Positions 17,771-25,780 of a DNA stretch of 32,812 nucleotides are shown here, piece after piece. The notes beneath the pieces were generated by a model that saw nothing but the letters and a program-made list of their open reading frames with translations, searched no databases and was not told the origin of the DNA. Numbering within the stretch: position 1 is the stretch's first letter; each line of letters starts with the position of its first letter. A program made the position numbers and the translations under genes. The DNA comes from CAZPHU01 sp964419255 (GTDB lineage Bacteria > Fibrobacterota > Chitinivibrionia > Chitinivibrionales > CAYFVL01), in contig CAYQOU010000046.1 of the NCBI GenBank assembly GCA_964419255.1, positions 1-32,812 of the forward strand. The letters run 5' to 3'.

Positions 17771-18079
17771 ATGAATGAACTCGATCCGAATACAAAAAAA
17801 GCCATACAGGATTTGGTATACGATTTCTTTGCCGAAGAGTGTGAAGTAGAAGTATCGTCCTTGTCGAATCAAACCCATATCATCGAAGAACTTGAAGGTG
17901 ATTCACTGATGCTGCTTTCGCTTTTGGAGATGGTACGCAAGCAGTACAATCTTTCCATAGAATTAAAAACGTTGGGGAAACATCTGATGCGAAAGCCGGT
18001 GAACACTCTTGGGGACGTTGTCGCCCTTACTCAAGCAGTGGTGATTCATGGAGATAACATCGTTAACGTATCATTATAA
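17771..18079 (+). CDS. Acyl carrier protein
   Basis: The protein has 102 residues, slightly longer than typical ACPs (about 80). The phosphopantetheine attachment serine is S45 in 'EELEGDSLMLLSLLEMV', followed by the acidic helix II ('LLEMVRKQYNLSIE'). The ATG is preceded by AGGAG 9 nt upstream. It is first in a plus-strand operon with an AcpS-type transferase (32-nt overlap) and a radical SAM enzyme. Linkage to its own transferase and to a divergent ketosynthase pair suggests a dedicated carrier for a specialised acyl pathway rather than the housekeeping AcpP, which usually neighbours fabD, fabG and fabF. The C-terminal tail beyond residue 85 is non-standard and overlaps the next gene. Confidence 0.88.
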   Translation: MNELDPNTKKAIQDLVYDFFAEECEVEVSSLSNQTHIIEELEGDSLMLLSLLEMVRKQYNLSIELKTLGKHLMRKPVNTLGDVVALTQAVVIHGDNIVNVSL

Positions 18080-18551
18080 TACACTCCGGCCACACACAGG
18101 ATGCGCTATAGATGCCGAAGCAATCTCTCGATTTGATCGCCTCTGTTTGCAGGAAAACCCACTGCCGTTGGTTTTTTCCACTGAAGAATTTCTTTTTGCG
18201 CTAAAACACTCCTGTCCGGCATTTGCCCTATGTGCGGCATTTTGCTGTAAAGAAGCTTTTCTGAAGGCGGTCGAGCAGCCCTACGATTGGAGATTGTGCA
18301 GGTTGTTTTTGTCTTTTCCCGGCTCCCACCCCACCCAAAGAGACAATTCGAAAGGCGATGGTAGTACCGGTGGGCTTTTTCAAAATCAGAACATGGCAGA
18401 AGATCAGGACTGTCTGCCATCATCATTTCTTCCGCAAGCTGTCGATCTGGACATATCGCTGATGAATGCTCTTGGGATTTCGCTTGCGGTGGCTGATGTT
18501 TGTGTGGATAAGCGGGAATGTATCGTTACTGTACAGGTTTTTGGACGATGA
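18048..18551 (+). CDS. AcpS-type 4'-phosphopantetheinyl transferase-like protein
   Basis: The protein has 167 residues and would transfer phosphopantetheine from CoA to the ACP serine. The two AcpS signatures are visible: 'GCAIDAEAISRF' (D22, matching the GxDhxxhxR motif) and 'FCCKEAFLKAV' (K68, E69, K73, matching the FxxKEAxxKA motif), with 'FSTEEF' between them. The C-terminal half is divergent, and a Ser/Gly/Gln-rich insertion at about 95-120 makes it longer than the usual 120-130 residues of AcpS. Its start lies inside the ACP gene (32-nt overlap in another frame). The closest functional partner is plainly the ACP next to it. Loss of activity through divergence cannot be excluded. Confidence 0.75.
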   Translation: MEITSLTYHYNTLRPHTGCAIDAEAISRFDRLCLQENPLPLVFSTEEFLFALKHSCPAFALCAAFCCKEAFLKAVEQPYDWRLCRLFLSFPGSHPTQRDNSKGDGSTGGLFQNQNMAEDQDCLPSSFLPQAVDLDISLMNALGISLAVADVCVDKRECIVTVQVFGR

Positions 18552-18576
18552 TAACGCTTTAGGAAAGGTTTACACG

Positions 18577-19941
18577 ATGCATATCACACTTATTTTGTCC
18601 GCTTCTCCAAATGATCCTCTTCGTAAACGGGACCCGATTGCACCGCTTTCACTGCCTTTGCTCGCGGCGTGTGTTCCGGAGCATGACTACACCATCGTGG
18701 ACATGCTCTGGGATGATCAGATTCCATATGACAAACCGACGGATCTGGTGGGCATCAGTGTTCGCCTTCACGCCCAGGAATACGCCTATTCTGTAGCCAG
18801 GGAGTATAGGAATAAAGGGGTCAAAGTAGTACTCGGAGGACCGCAGATTTCGGCGGAGCCGTTTATGGCGAAACAACATGCCGATGGTGTTGTAATCGGA
18901 GAAGGGGAGCCCCTATGGCCGCGAATCGTAGAAGATACACTTCACGATTCGCTCAAATCCTTCTACGTATGCTCACCCAAACCGTTTGAGGCAAAAGGCC
19001 ACCCGGTATACCAGCATTACTCATATGCCGATCTCAACCGCACACCTTTTGCCAATCGAAGCCTTTTACCGCGCTCCTATACGTTTGATTCGATCTTCGC
19101 GGTACGCGGTTGCCCGGTAAACTGCGATTTCTGCTCTGTTACAGAACTTTTCGGTAGCTCATATCGAAAAAGGCCTGTAAAAGCGGTTCTAAAGGAGATC
19201 CAGACACTGGGTAAATACTTCTATTTACTCGATGATACGGTTTTTGGAAGAAAACAGCTTTACCCCTACTATCTGTCTCTATATTCAAAATTGGCAAAAA
19301 TCAAAAAGAAACGATATTGGATGGGTCAAGCCAATCTGGATGCTGCAGCATCCAGTCAGGGACGGGCGGTGATCAGGCAGGCGGCTAAAGCGGGACTCAT
19401 GTACGCCGCCGTTGGATTAGAGTCCGTCAATCTCCAAACATTGCAGACAAGTGGCGCTCTAAAGAAAAGTGGTACTGAATCATCCGACTATCTGAAGAAT
19501 ATGAAAGAAAATGTTCGATTCCTTCATAAGCAAGGTGTTTTTGTTTCAGGGTGGTTTGTTGTCGGCTACCAATCGGATTGCCGGACCACCTGGAGAGAGT
19601 GTCTGAAGTTTGCGAGACAAACCGGCATTTTCCCGGTTGTTTTCCCTGTTAAAGCACTCCCCGGTACCCGGCTGTACAAAAGAGTCTTATCAGAAGGAAA
19701 CCTTCTTGAGTCATATAGAATCGCTCACCACCAGCTCGATGAGAAAACCATAACCGAGGAAATGCAGCATATCAAAAGAAAAGGACATTCTCTTTTCAAC
19801 ATCGCAATAAACACTATTCGGTTTGCCGTCATTTGCCCACGACAACGTTTACGGCGATCGCTATTTGCTTTAATAACTCAGCTTCAGCTGCGAAAAGGAA
19901 TCGGTATTTTAAACAAATCGTTCTGGAAAGAGACGGGCTAG
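18577..19941 (+). CDS. B12-binding-type radical SAM protein
   Basis: The protein has 454 residues from the ATG at 18577, chosen because GGAAAGG lies 8 nt upstream; the in-frame ATG at 18466 falls inside the transferase gene. The N-terminal cobalamin-type Rossmann domain is clear ('MHITLILSASPNDPL', 'TDLVGISVR', 'VKVVLGGPQIS', 'GVVIGEGEPLW'). The cluster motif CxxxCxxC is C179, C183 and C186 ('VRGCPVNCDFCSVTELF'). The radical SAM core then continues with 'YFYLLDDTVFG' and 'LMYAAVGLES'. A basic helical tail closes the protein. It is only loosely similar to the radical SAM protein at 11104-12327, so the two probably catalyse different steps. It is the third gene of the ACP operon; its substrate may be ACP-bound, but this is not shown. 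Confidence 0.87.
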   Translation: MHITLILSASPNDPLRKRDPIAPLSLPLLAACVPEHDYTIVDMLWDDQIPYDKPTDLVGISVRLHAQEYAYSVAREYRNKGVKVVLGGPQISAEPFMAKQHADGVVIGEGEPLWPRIVEDTLHDSLKSFYVCSPKPFEAKGHPVYQHYSYADLNRTPFANRSLLPRSYTFDSIFAVRGCPVNCDFCSVTELFGSSYRKRPVKAVLKEIQTLGKYFYLLDDTVFGRKQLYPYYLSLYSKLAKIKKKRYWMGQANLDAAASSQGRAVIRQAAKAGLMYAAVGLESVNLQTLQTSGALKKSGTESSDYLKNMKENVRFLHKQGVFVSGWFVVGYQSDCRTTWRECLKFARQTGIFPVVFPVKALPGTRLYKRVLSEGNLLESYRIAHHQLDEKTITEEMQHIKRKGHSLFNIAINTIRFAVICPRQRLRRSLFALITQLQLRKGIGILNKSFWKETG

Positions 19942-20088
19942 ACAAGCTCATCTTTTTATGCCGGACTTGTTCAACCCCTGTAAGCGACTATGTATTCATT
20001 GTGCGTGGATCAAGGAAATAGGAAAACTGGAAAAGAATGAACATATAATCGACAATAAAACGTGCATTATACAAACCACTGCAAATTA

Positions 20089-21630
20089 TCAACGATCTTG
20101 CGTAAGAACAAAAGATATTGCATCTTTTAGATCCTTTACCACATACGGTTTACTGATTACTCCTCTGAAGCCATACTTGCGGTAGTCTTCTACAATCTCC
20201 GATTCCGTATAACCGCTTGACACCAAAGCGATGATGTCGGGATTTATGGCAGCTAATCTCTTCAACGTCTTTAAACCGCCGATACCTCCTTTAATGGTAA
20301 GATCCAGGATTACAAGATCAACAGGTGAAGAGGAAAAGAAAGCCTCCGTATACTTTTCCACGGCTTCATTTCCATCTCTTACCAGAATCGGTTCATATCC
20401 AAGCATTCTCAGCATATCTCCAGCTATTTCCAGTATAAACTCTTCATCGTCCAGAACAAGAATGGTTCCTCCATTTATTTGGGCATCCCCATTGTGCCGT
20501 TGATTATTATCGGTTCTTTCATGTGAAGCCGGCAGTAGAACGGTAAATTCAGTTCCAACCCCTTCCTGAGACCTCACATATATCATCCCATTATGTTTAT
20601 CCACTATTGACTTGCAAACTGATAGTCCAAGACCTGTACCATCCCTTTTTGTCGTGAAGAAAGGATCGAAAAGATGCGGCTGAAGTTCCGATGGTATTCC
20701 GCACCCGTTATCGCGCACGCTGATCGAAATGTAGGGCTGACTTTGCAACCCTTTTATTAGTGCCTCATTCGGTTCTATGTTATGCGCCTCAATTGCTATT
20801 GTACCGCTATTATTTACAGCTTGCTGTGCATTTATCAGCAGATTATGAATTACCTGATGAATCTGGTTAACATCAATGACTGCGTAGAAGATGTCATCGG
20901 GAATTTCCTGTTGACAGTTTATTTCGGAGCCACTAAAGGTGAAAAGGATCGCTTCGAGAAGCATCGGTCTCACCGCAGTCAGTTTCATAACGGGTTCTTT
21001 GTCTTTGGACAAGCTCATTAATTGCCGGGTCAGATCTTTCGCCCTTTCGTGAACACTGAAAACACGATCAATATAGAATTCAGCCTTTTGCATTTGATTA
21101 TCGCGCAGACTCTGTTTTACCAGTTCTATATATCCATACATACCACCGAGTAAATTGTTAAAATCGTGGGCAACACCTCCAGCCAGAGTTGCGATTGATT
21201 CGAGTTTCTGGGCTTGAATCAGTTTGTATTCCAACCTTCGCTTTTCATTGATGTTTTCGAGGATAAATCCAGCTGCATCATGCGGCAGAGAAAATTTTTT
21301 GACGGAATAACATTTTTGGTATTTTTTCCCGCAGTTGCATTCGAAGCTGTCAGCCTCCATTGATTTGTCGTGCAATACCAGATTTCGCATCTGTTCGCGT
21401 AGTCTGTTACAGGCTATATTATTGAGTATAGTTTCAACTGCTTTACCCACAACCCTTTCTGAATCGATCTCCAGAAAGCGAGAGGCCGCGGGGTTAATAT
21501 GCTGGATAATATGAGAATTTATATGAGCGTTGAAACGGCATATAATAATGCCCAGATGAACATTTTTAAATATATCACTGTACCCGATATCCCAATTGTC
21601 AGATGTTAAGATGTGTTCTTTTTGACTCAC
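20089..21630 (-). CDS. PAS hybrid sensor histidine kinase with C-terminal receiver
   Basis: I place the start at GTG 21630 because GGAGG lies 7 nt upstream; the ATG at 21636 is only 1 nt from that box. The frame upstream to 21786 runs through a repeat element. The product has 513 residues. A PAS domain is at about 15-130 (with a CxC-x6-C cluster at C98, C100 and C107). HisKA follows with H155 in 'GGVAHDFNNLLGG', then HATPase with N-box 'LLINAQQAV', 'DNGCGI' and 'GTGLGL'. A receiver at about 388-510 has phosphoacceptor D443 ('VILDLTIKG') and K494. No transmembrane segment is seen, so it is cytoplasmic. It is convergent with the radical SAM gene and downstream of the CheA-like gene on the same strand. 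Confidence 0.88.
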   Translation of the reverse strand: MSQKEHILTSDNWDIGYSDIFKNVHLGIIICRFNAHINSHIIQHINPAASRFLEIDSERVVGKAVETILNNIACNRLREQMRNLVLHDKSMEADSFECNCGKKYQKCYSVKKFSLPHDAAGFILENINEKRRLEYKLIQAQKLESIATLAGGVAHDFNNLLGGMYGYIELVKQSLRDNQMQKAEFYIDRVFSVHERAKDLTRQLMSLSKDKEPVMKLTAVRPMLLEAILFTFSGSEINCQQEIPDDIFYAVIDVNQIHQVIHNLLINAQQAVNNSGTIAIEAHNIEPNEALIKGLQSQPYISISVRDNGCGIPSELQPHLFDPFFTTKRDGTGLGLSVCKSIVDKHNGMIYVRSQEGVGTEFTVLLPASHERTDNNQRHNGDAQINGGTILVLDDEEFILEIAGDMLRMLGYEPILVRDGNEAVEKYTEAFFSSSPVDLVILDLTIKGGIGGLKTLKRLAAINPDIIALVSSGYTESEIVEDYRKYGFRGVISKPYVVKDLKDAISFVLTQDR

Positions 21631-21674
21631 TCGCATACCTCCACTTTCCAGATAGAAAGTATTGCTTATATTAT

Positions 21675-21791
21675 GCGGTTCTATTCGGTCGAGTCGCGCA
21701 ACCCCATGAGAATAGAAAAGTTGACGCAATAGTGCAGAAATGCAATAGTGTAAAATACCCTCTGAGGTATTTCCAGGATTGCTCAAACCTT
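21675..21791 (-). repeat. Diverged ~120-nt element, copy 3 (hybrid-kinase leader)
   Basis: Read on the minus strand it shows AAGG, GCAATCCTGG, a hairpin AAATACC/GGTATTT with loop TCAGAG, about 45 variable nt, then GGGTTGCGCGACTC and CCG. The variable part has a 9-nt direct repeat, GCAATAGTG, at 21726-21734 and 21742-21750. The element ends about 45 nt before the start codon of the hybrid kinase. Same order of blocks as the copies at 17282 and 17628. Confidence 0.6.
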
Positions 21792-21834
21792 TGTATTCTG
21801 CAAAATTTGTGACTCGTCGAGAGAGAATCGCATA

Positions 21835-23952
21835 CTAAATGTTTCTATTTACATCCACTTTTTTATTTGAGAGAATTAACTGATCCAGGTCCAAAACCAT
21901 TGCGATCCTGCCGTTACCCGCAATGGCCGCACCACTGAAAAGATTACTGCTTTCTTTCAACCCCTCGATCTGCTTAAGTACTACCTGCTGAATCGCGCGG
22001 ACATCATGCACAGCAAGGCCAAAATTGCTGTGTTTATTTTTGACTGAAACAATTATTCGCCGCGAGTCCTCTGGATTATTCATTATTCCCAGAATATTGT
22101 CCAATTCCAGTAACTTCAGCAGATATCCCCGACGCCTGACACATTTTCCTTTTCCCGATATATCAATCATATCGCTTTCTAGAATGTTAAATGTCTCTAT
22201 TATACACTCCAGAGGAATTATATACTCCTCTTCACCAACCGCGATAGTCATTCCCATGATTATTTGTGTTCCCACTTCTTTTGGTAAAGTAATGATAAAT
22301 TCCGACCCTTTACCAGTTTGTGTTTTGACGGAAATTGTTCCGCCCGCAGCTTCAATATTTTGTTTTACCACGTCCATACCCACACCCCGTCCGGATATGT
22401 CGGTTATCTTTTCCGCGGTTGATACTCCTGACATAAACAGAAGATCTACTATGTTCTTTTCCGTTAACATACTACTGCTATCTACTAAACCCAATGAAAC
22501 AGCCTTGCTCTTAAGAGCATCAAGGTTAAGCCCCGCACCATCATCTTTTATTGACAATATAACATTCTCGGCATCTTCCTTAAATAATACCACGACCTTG
22601 CCTTCCTGATTTTTCCCGTTTTTTTCCCTCTCCTCCGGGGGTTCAATCCCATGATCCGCCGCGTTGCGTACCATATGAACAAGAGGCGCTTCCAAAGTTT
22701 CAATCAGGCTTTTATCTATTTCTACCGTATCCCCAACAATTTCCGTTCTGATTTTCTTGTTTTTAGCTGTTGCAATATCTCTGACAATTCTTGGAATCTT
22801 ATTACATAATCCTTTCACCGATACTTTACGGATTGTCATAATGGTATTTTGAAGATTCTGGGACAGTGTGTTAAACGAATCGTTTACATGACGAAATTCG
22901 GTCAAAATCGAGTGCTCGGTTCCGCTTTCCCTCAGCCTCTTACGCAAATGCTCAAACATTTCCCTGACAACAATCAGTTCTCCTACATAGGCAAGAAATG
23001 TATCTATCCTTTCCTCTTCGATTCTAAGAGTCTTTTTATGGATCGAGGAATCCGTACTTACCGATCCTTTTTCCCCAAAATCATCATCGCCTGAAGAATT
23101 TCGGGGCTTTTCGGTTTGCTTCCATGTTCCCAGGGAAATCAGTTGGTCCAGAGACTCTGTAAGCAATTCCTGAAGAAGCGAATCAAAGCCGACAGTTGAG
23201 ACCATTATCGAATAATCATCCATCATTTTATTGATAATCGATACACTTTTCTCATCCCCTGCAAGATCCAAGATTTCGTTCATCAACAATGATATCGCAT
23301 CCGATACATGTTCCGGCATATATTTATCAATTTTCGTCGCCAGTAATTGCCTGAGCTGATCAACCGCCCGTGGTTGATTTTGCTTCCCTTGCGTCCTGTC
23401 AGGCTTCTTTTTATGAGGATGCGCTTTTTGGATCAACACTTTTAATTCGTCTATTGCAGATGAGCCTTTGCAGTTTTTTGATTCACAGGTAACCTTCAAT
23501 TCATTCAGCCTGTCGTCAATATTACTCCAAAGTGCATCCAGTTGCGTTTGAGAATTTTCCCCGGCCAGCTTTACCCGACTAATCAGCTCCTGAAACTTTT
23601 GCTCCTCTACCACTTCCGGGCCTTCACCCCGTACCCTCAAAAGCATTTCCTGAAGCTCATCCACCCCATGTATCAGTATATCGATAATATCACTGTCGAT
23701 AATAATCCGCTTTGAGCGCATAGCATCGAGTAACGATTCCAAATCATGAGCTAATGCTTTTATTTTTAAAAGACCAAAATAGGCGGCATTACCCTTCAGA
23801 GAATGAATCGGCCTGAATAGTGAATTAATGACCTGGTCATTCCCCGGATTGTCCTCCAGTTGTATAATCAGGTGTGACAGTTCCTCAATTCCCTCAAGGG
23901 ATTCTGCAAGAAACTCAGCTAATAAAGCAGGATCGAAGTCAATTTTGCTCAT
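21835..23952 (-). CDS. CheA-like histidine kinase
   Basis: The protein has 705 residues. An Hpt domain (about 1-110) carries the phosphoacceptor H50 in 'FRPIHSLKGNAAYFG'. A charged linker covers about 115-300 without a recognisable P2 domain. The dimerisation domain is at about 305-375 ('RIDTFLAYVGELIVVREMFEHL' in outline). The ATPase domain spans about 380-560: N-box 'LVHMVRNAADHGIE', 'DDGAGLN', and 'GRGVGMDVVKQNIEAAGG'. A CheW-like domain closes the protein (about 565-700). No CheW, CheR, CheB, MCP or flagellar genes are nearby, so control of something other than swimming chemotaxis is likely. Its start overlaps the stop of a single-domain response regulator gene by 4 nt, which is the obvious phosphotransfer partner. 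Confidence 0.9.
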   Translation of the reverse strand: MSKIDFDPALLAEFLAESLEGIEELSHLIIQLEDNPGNDQVINSLFRPIHSLKGNAAYFGLLKIKALAHDLESLLDAMRSKRIIIDSDIIDILIHGVDELQEMLLRVRGEGPEVVEEQKFQELISRVKLAGENSQTQLDALWSNIDDRLNELKVTCESKNCKGSSAIDELKVLIQKAHPHKKKPDRTQGKQNQPRAVDQLRQLLATKIDKYMPEHVSDAISLLMNEILDLAGDEKSVSIINKMMDDYSIMVSTVGFDSLLQELLTESLDQLISLGTWKQTEKPRNSSGDDDFGEKGSVSTDSSIHKKTLRIEEERIDTFLAYVGELIVVREMFEHLRKRLRESGTEHSILTEFRHVNDSFNTLSQNLQNTIMTIRKVSVKGLCNKIPRIVRDIATAKNKKIRTEIVGDTVEIDKSLIETLEAPLVHMVRNAADHGIEPPEEREKNGKNQEGKVVVLFKEDAENVILSIKDDGAGLNLDALKSKAVSLGLVDSSSMLTEKNIVDLLFMSGVSTAEKITDISGRGVGMDVVKQNIEAAGGTISVKTQTGKGSEFIITLPKEVGTQIIMGMTIAVGEEEYIIPLECIIETFNILESDMIDISGKGKCVRRRGYLLKLLELDNILGIMNNPEDSRRIIVSVKNKHSNFGLAVHDVRAIQQVVLKQIEGLKESSNLFSGAAIAGNGRIAMVLDLDQLILSNKKVDVNRNI

Positions 23953-24383
23953 GTGTTCGCGTCCTTATTTTCATCTTTCATTGCACTCAAAGTCTCAAGC
24001 TTTATCTGCCAACGCTTCAGCTTGTGGTAGGATTCTTTAACAGCATCATCCAACTCCTTCATGTCTGATATTGGTTTGAATATGCAGTCATCCGCTCCTT
24101 TTCTCATACAGGTAAGAGCATACTCGAGCTTGACCTGCCCGGTGATCATTATCACCCTGATCATAGGATACTGCTTACGCACTTCACACAACAGTTCCAC
24201 ACCATTCATGCGAGGCATCAATATATCACTGATTATGAGATCCACACGCTTTTCAGAAAGTATATCCAGTGCCTCCATTCCATCCCCGGCTTCGTGTATT
24301 TCGAAGCCCCGTACCGAGAAATACCCCTTTAGCCCTTTTCGGACCGATTGCTCGTCATCAACTATCATCAATATTTTACTCAT
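23949..24383 (-). CDS. Single-domain response regulator
   Basis: The protein has 144 residues from the second of two adjacent ATGs (24383), which has GGAG 6 nt upstream. It is a receiver domain with acidic pair D9/D10, phosphoacceptor D53 ('LIISDILMPRMNG'), the Thr in 'VIMITG' and Lys in 'IFKPI'. A short helical tail (about 115-144, 'WQIKLETLSAMK') has no DNA-binding fold. The start overlaps the upstream kinase gene, and the stop overlaps the CheA-like gene by 4 nt (ATGA). It probably accepts phosphate from the CheA-like kinase or passes phosphate within the cluster. Confidence 0.88.
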   Translation of the reverse strand: MSKILMIVDDEQSVRKGLKGYFSVRGFEIHEAGDGMEALDILSEKRVDLIISDILMPRMNGVELLCEVRKQYPMIRVIMITGQVKLEYALTCMRKGADDCIFKPISDMKELDDAVKESYHKLKRWQIKLETLSAMKDENKDANT

Positions 24384-25572
24384 CATTTTCTCCACGGTTG
24401 GGAAGAGATATGGTGAACTGGGCTCCCCCCAATGCATTGTTTTCCACCACGATACTACCGCTATATTCCTTTAAGATGCCCCTTACAATAGATAACCCCA
24501 GGCCTGTTCCCTTCTCAGGTGATTTGGTTGTTATAAACGGTTCCCATATTCGATCCAGCATACCGGGAGGAATACCACTTCCAGTATCGGCAATTTTTAC
24601 ATAAACATTTTTTTCATCGTAGCTGGTTGATATAAACAGTCTTCCATGGTCCTCCATTGCATCTGCAGCATTTATCACCAGATTTATGACAACCTGCTCA
24701 AACTTCTGCCTGTTGATAAGAATCTTTGGCATGTTTTCCGCATAATTTTTTTCCACGGAGATGTTGTATTTCAGTCGGTTTGAGCAAAGCTTCAACCCCT
24801 GCTCTATGGCATCATGTATACTGCATGACTCCGAAAGATTATCACCTTTTCGTGCGTATCCTTTCATTGCTCTGGTGATTGAATTGACCCTTCGCACGCC
24901 ATTGTGAATGCTCTCTATCAGATCGTTTATCAACTCCGTATCGATTTCCCTCCATTTAGTATCGCTCTTTCTGTTCTCCTCCTCTATCAGTGACTTAATT
25001 TCCTCCCAGAGAAGCTCAAATGTCTGGATCGATACTGAAATAGCCGTGACAGGATTGTTTATCTCATGAGCAACACCCGCCGACAGAATCCCCAACGTAA
25101 TCAGTCGGTCTGCATGAACCAACGCATTTGCCCGCTTCTGCGCCAGTGCCTCCATTTCCTGTGCGTACAGGCGATTTTCCCGGCTCATCTGAGCAAGACT
25201 TATATGAGCATTTACCCGCGCAAGAAGCTCCTGCGGTTCAAATGGCTTTGGTACATAGTCAACACCTCCGGCTTCAAAACCTTTGAGAATCGCGTCTGTT
25301 TCATCAAGCGCCGACAGAAAAAGTATCGGTATCTCCCGGCTACGTTTATCTTCCTTTATCCGTCTGCAGGTTTCATATCCATCCATAGTTGGCATCATTA
25401 TGTCAAGTAATATTAAATCCGGTATCCATTTTTTTATTTTCTCCAAGGCCTCCATTCCATTCGAGGCGCTTTCAACGGAGTATCCCTGCTTGGTAAGTAT
25501 CTTTCTGACCAGCATTGTGTTTACATTGTTGTCATCAACAACCAAAACCGTCATTCTTTTTACCGCTTTCAT
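24376..25572 (-). CDS. Receiver-histidine kinase (REC-HisKA-HATPase)
   Basis: The ATG at 25572 is chosen for its AGGGA box 8 nt upstream; a GTG at 25635 also fits the frame. The product has 398 residues. An N-terminal receiver (about 5-125) has D57 ('LILLDIMMPTMDG') and Lys in 'YVPKPF'. A coiled linker precedes HisKA, with H169 in 'SAGVAHEINNPVTAI'. The HATPase domain shows N-box 'LVINAADAM', 'DTGSGI' and 'GTGLGLSIV'. No membrane segment is present. The fusion puts the receiver before the kinase, so phosphorylation of the receiver may control kinase activity. The stop overlaps the start of the response regulator gene. Confidence 0.88.
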   Translation of the reverse strand: MKAVKRMTVLVVDDNNVNTMLVRKILTKQGYSVESASNGMEALEKIKKWIPDLILLDIMMPTMDGYETCRRIKEDKRSREIPILFLSALDETDAILKGFEAGGVDYVPKPFEPQELLARVNAHISLAQMSRENRLYAQEMEALAQKRANALVHADRLITLGILSAGVAHEINNPVTAISVSIQTFELLWEEIKSLIEEENRKSDTKWREIDTELINDLIESIHNGVRRVNSITRAMKGYARKGDNLSESCSIHDAIEQGLKLCSNRLKYNISVEKNYAENMPKILINRQKFEQVVINLVINAADAMEDHGRLFISTSYDEKNVYVKIADTGSGIPPGMLDRIWEPFITTKSPEKGTGLGLSIVRGILKEYSGSIVVENNALGGAQFTISLPNRGENDE

Positions 25573-25780
25573 GTTTTTGTTCCCTGGCTTAAAAATTTTA
25601 CCGCAAATGAGAGATTCTGAATCGATTAGTCCCACAATCGCCTAAGATCCAAAGAATGGCTCGATAGGGCAATCGCATGAACATAGACAAATAATGCGAC
25701 ATAAAAGTGTATTTCCTCCTCCTGGATTCCGCATCAGCTGGATACGGAGGACAGGTGTCGGATTTAGTATCTACTTTCGT

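Noticed and set aside
19942..20088. Terminator between the convergent radical SAM and hybrid-kinase genes
   Set aside because: Only a 5-bp complementary pair with a long loop and no T-tract could be found.
21631..21786. In-frame extension of the hybrid-kinase gene to 21786
   Set aside because: The extension is a translation of repeat copy 3; GGAGG places the start at GTG 21630.
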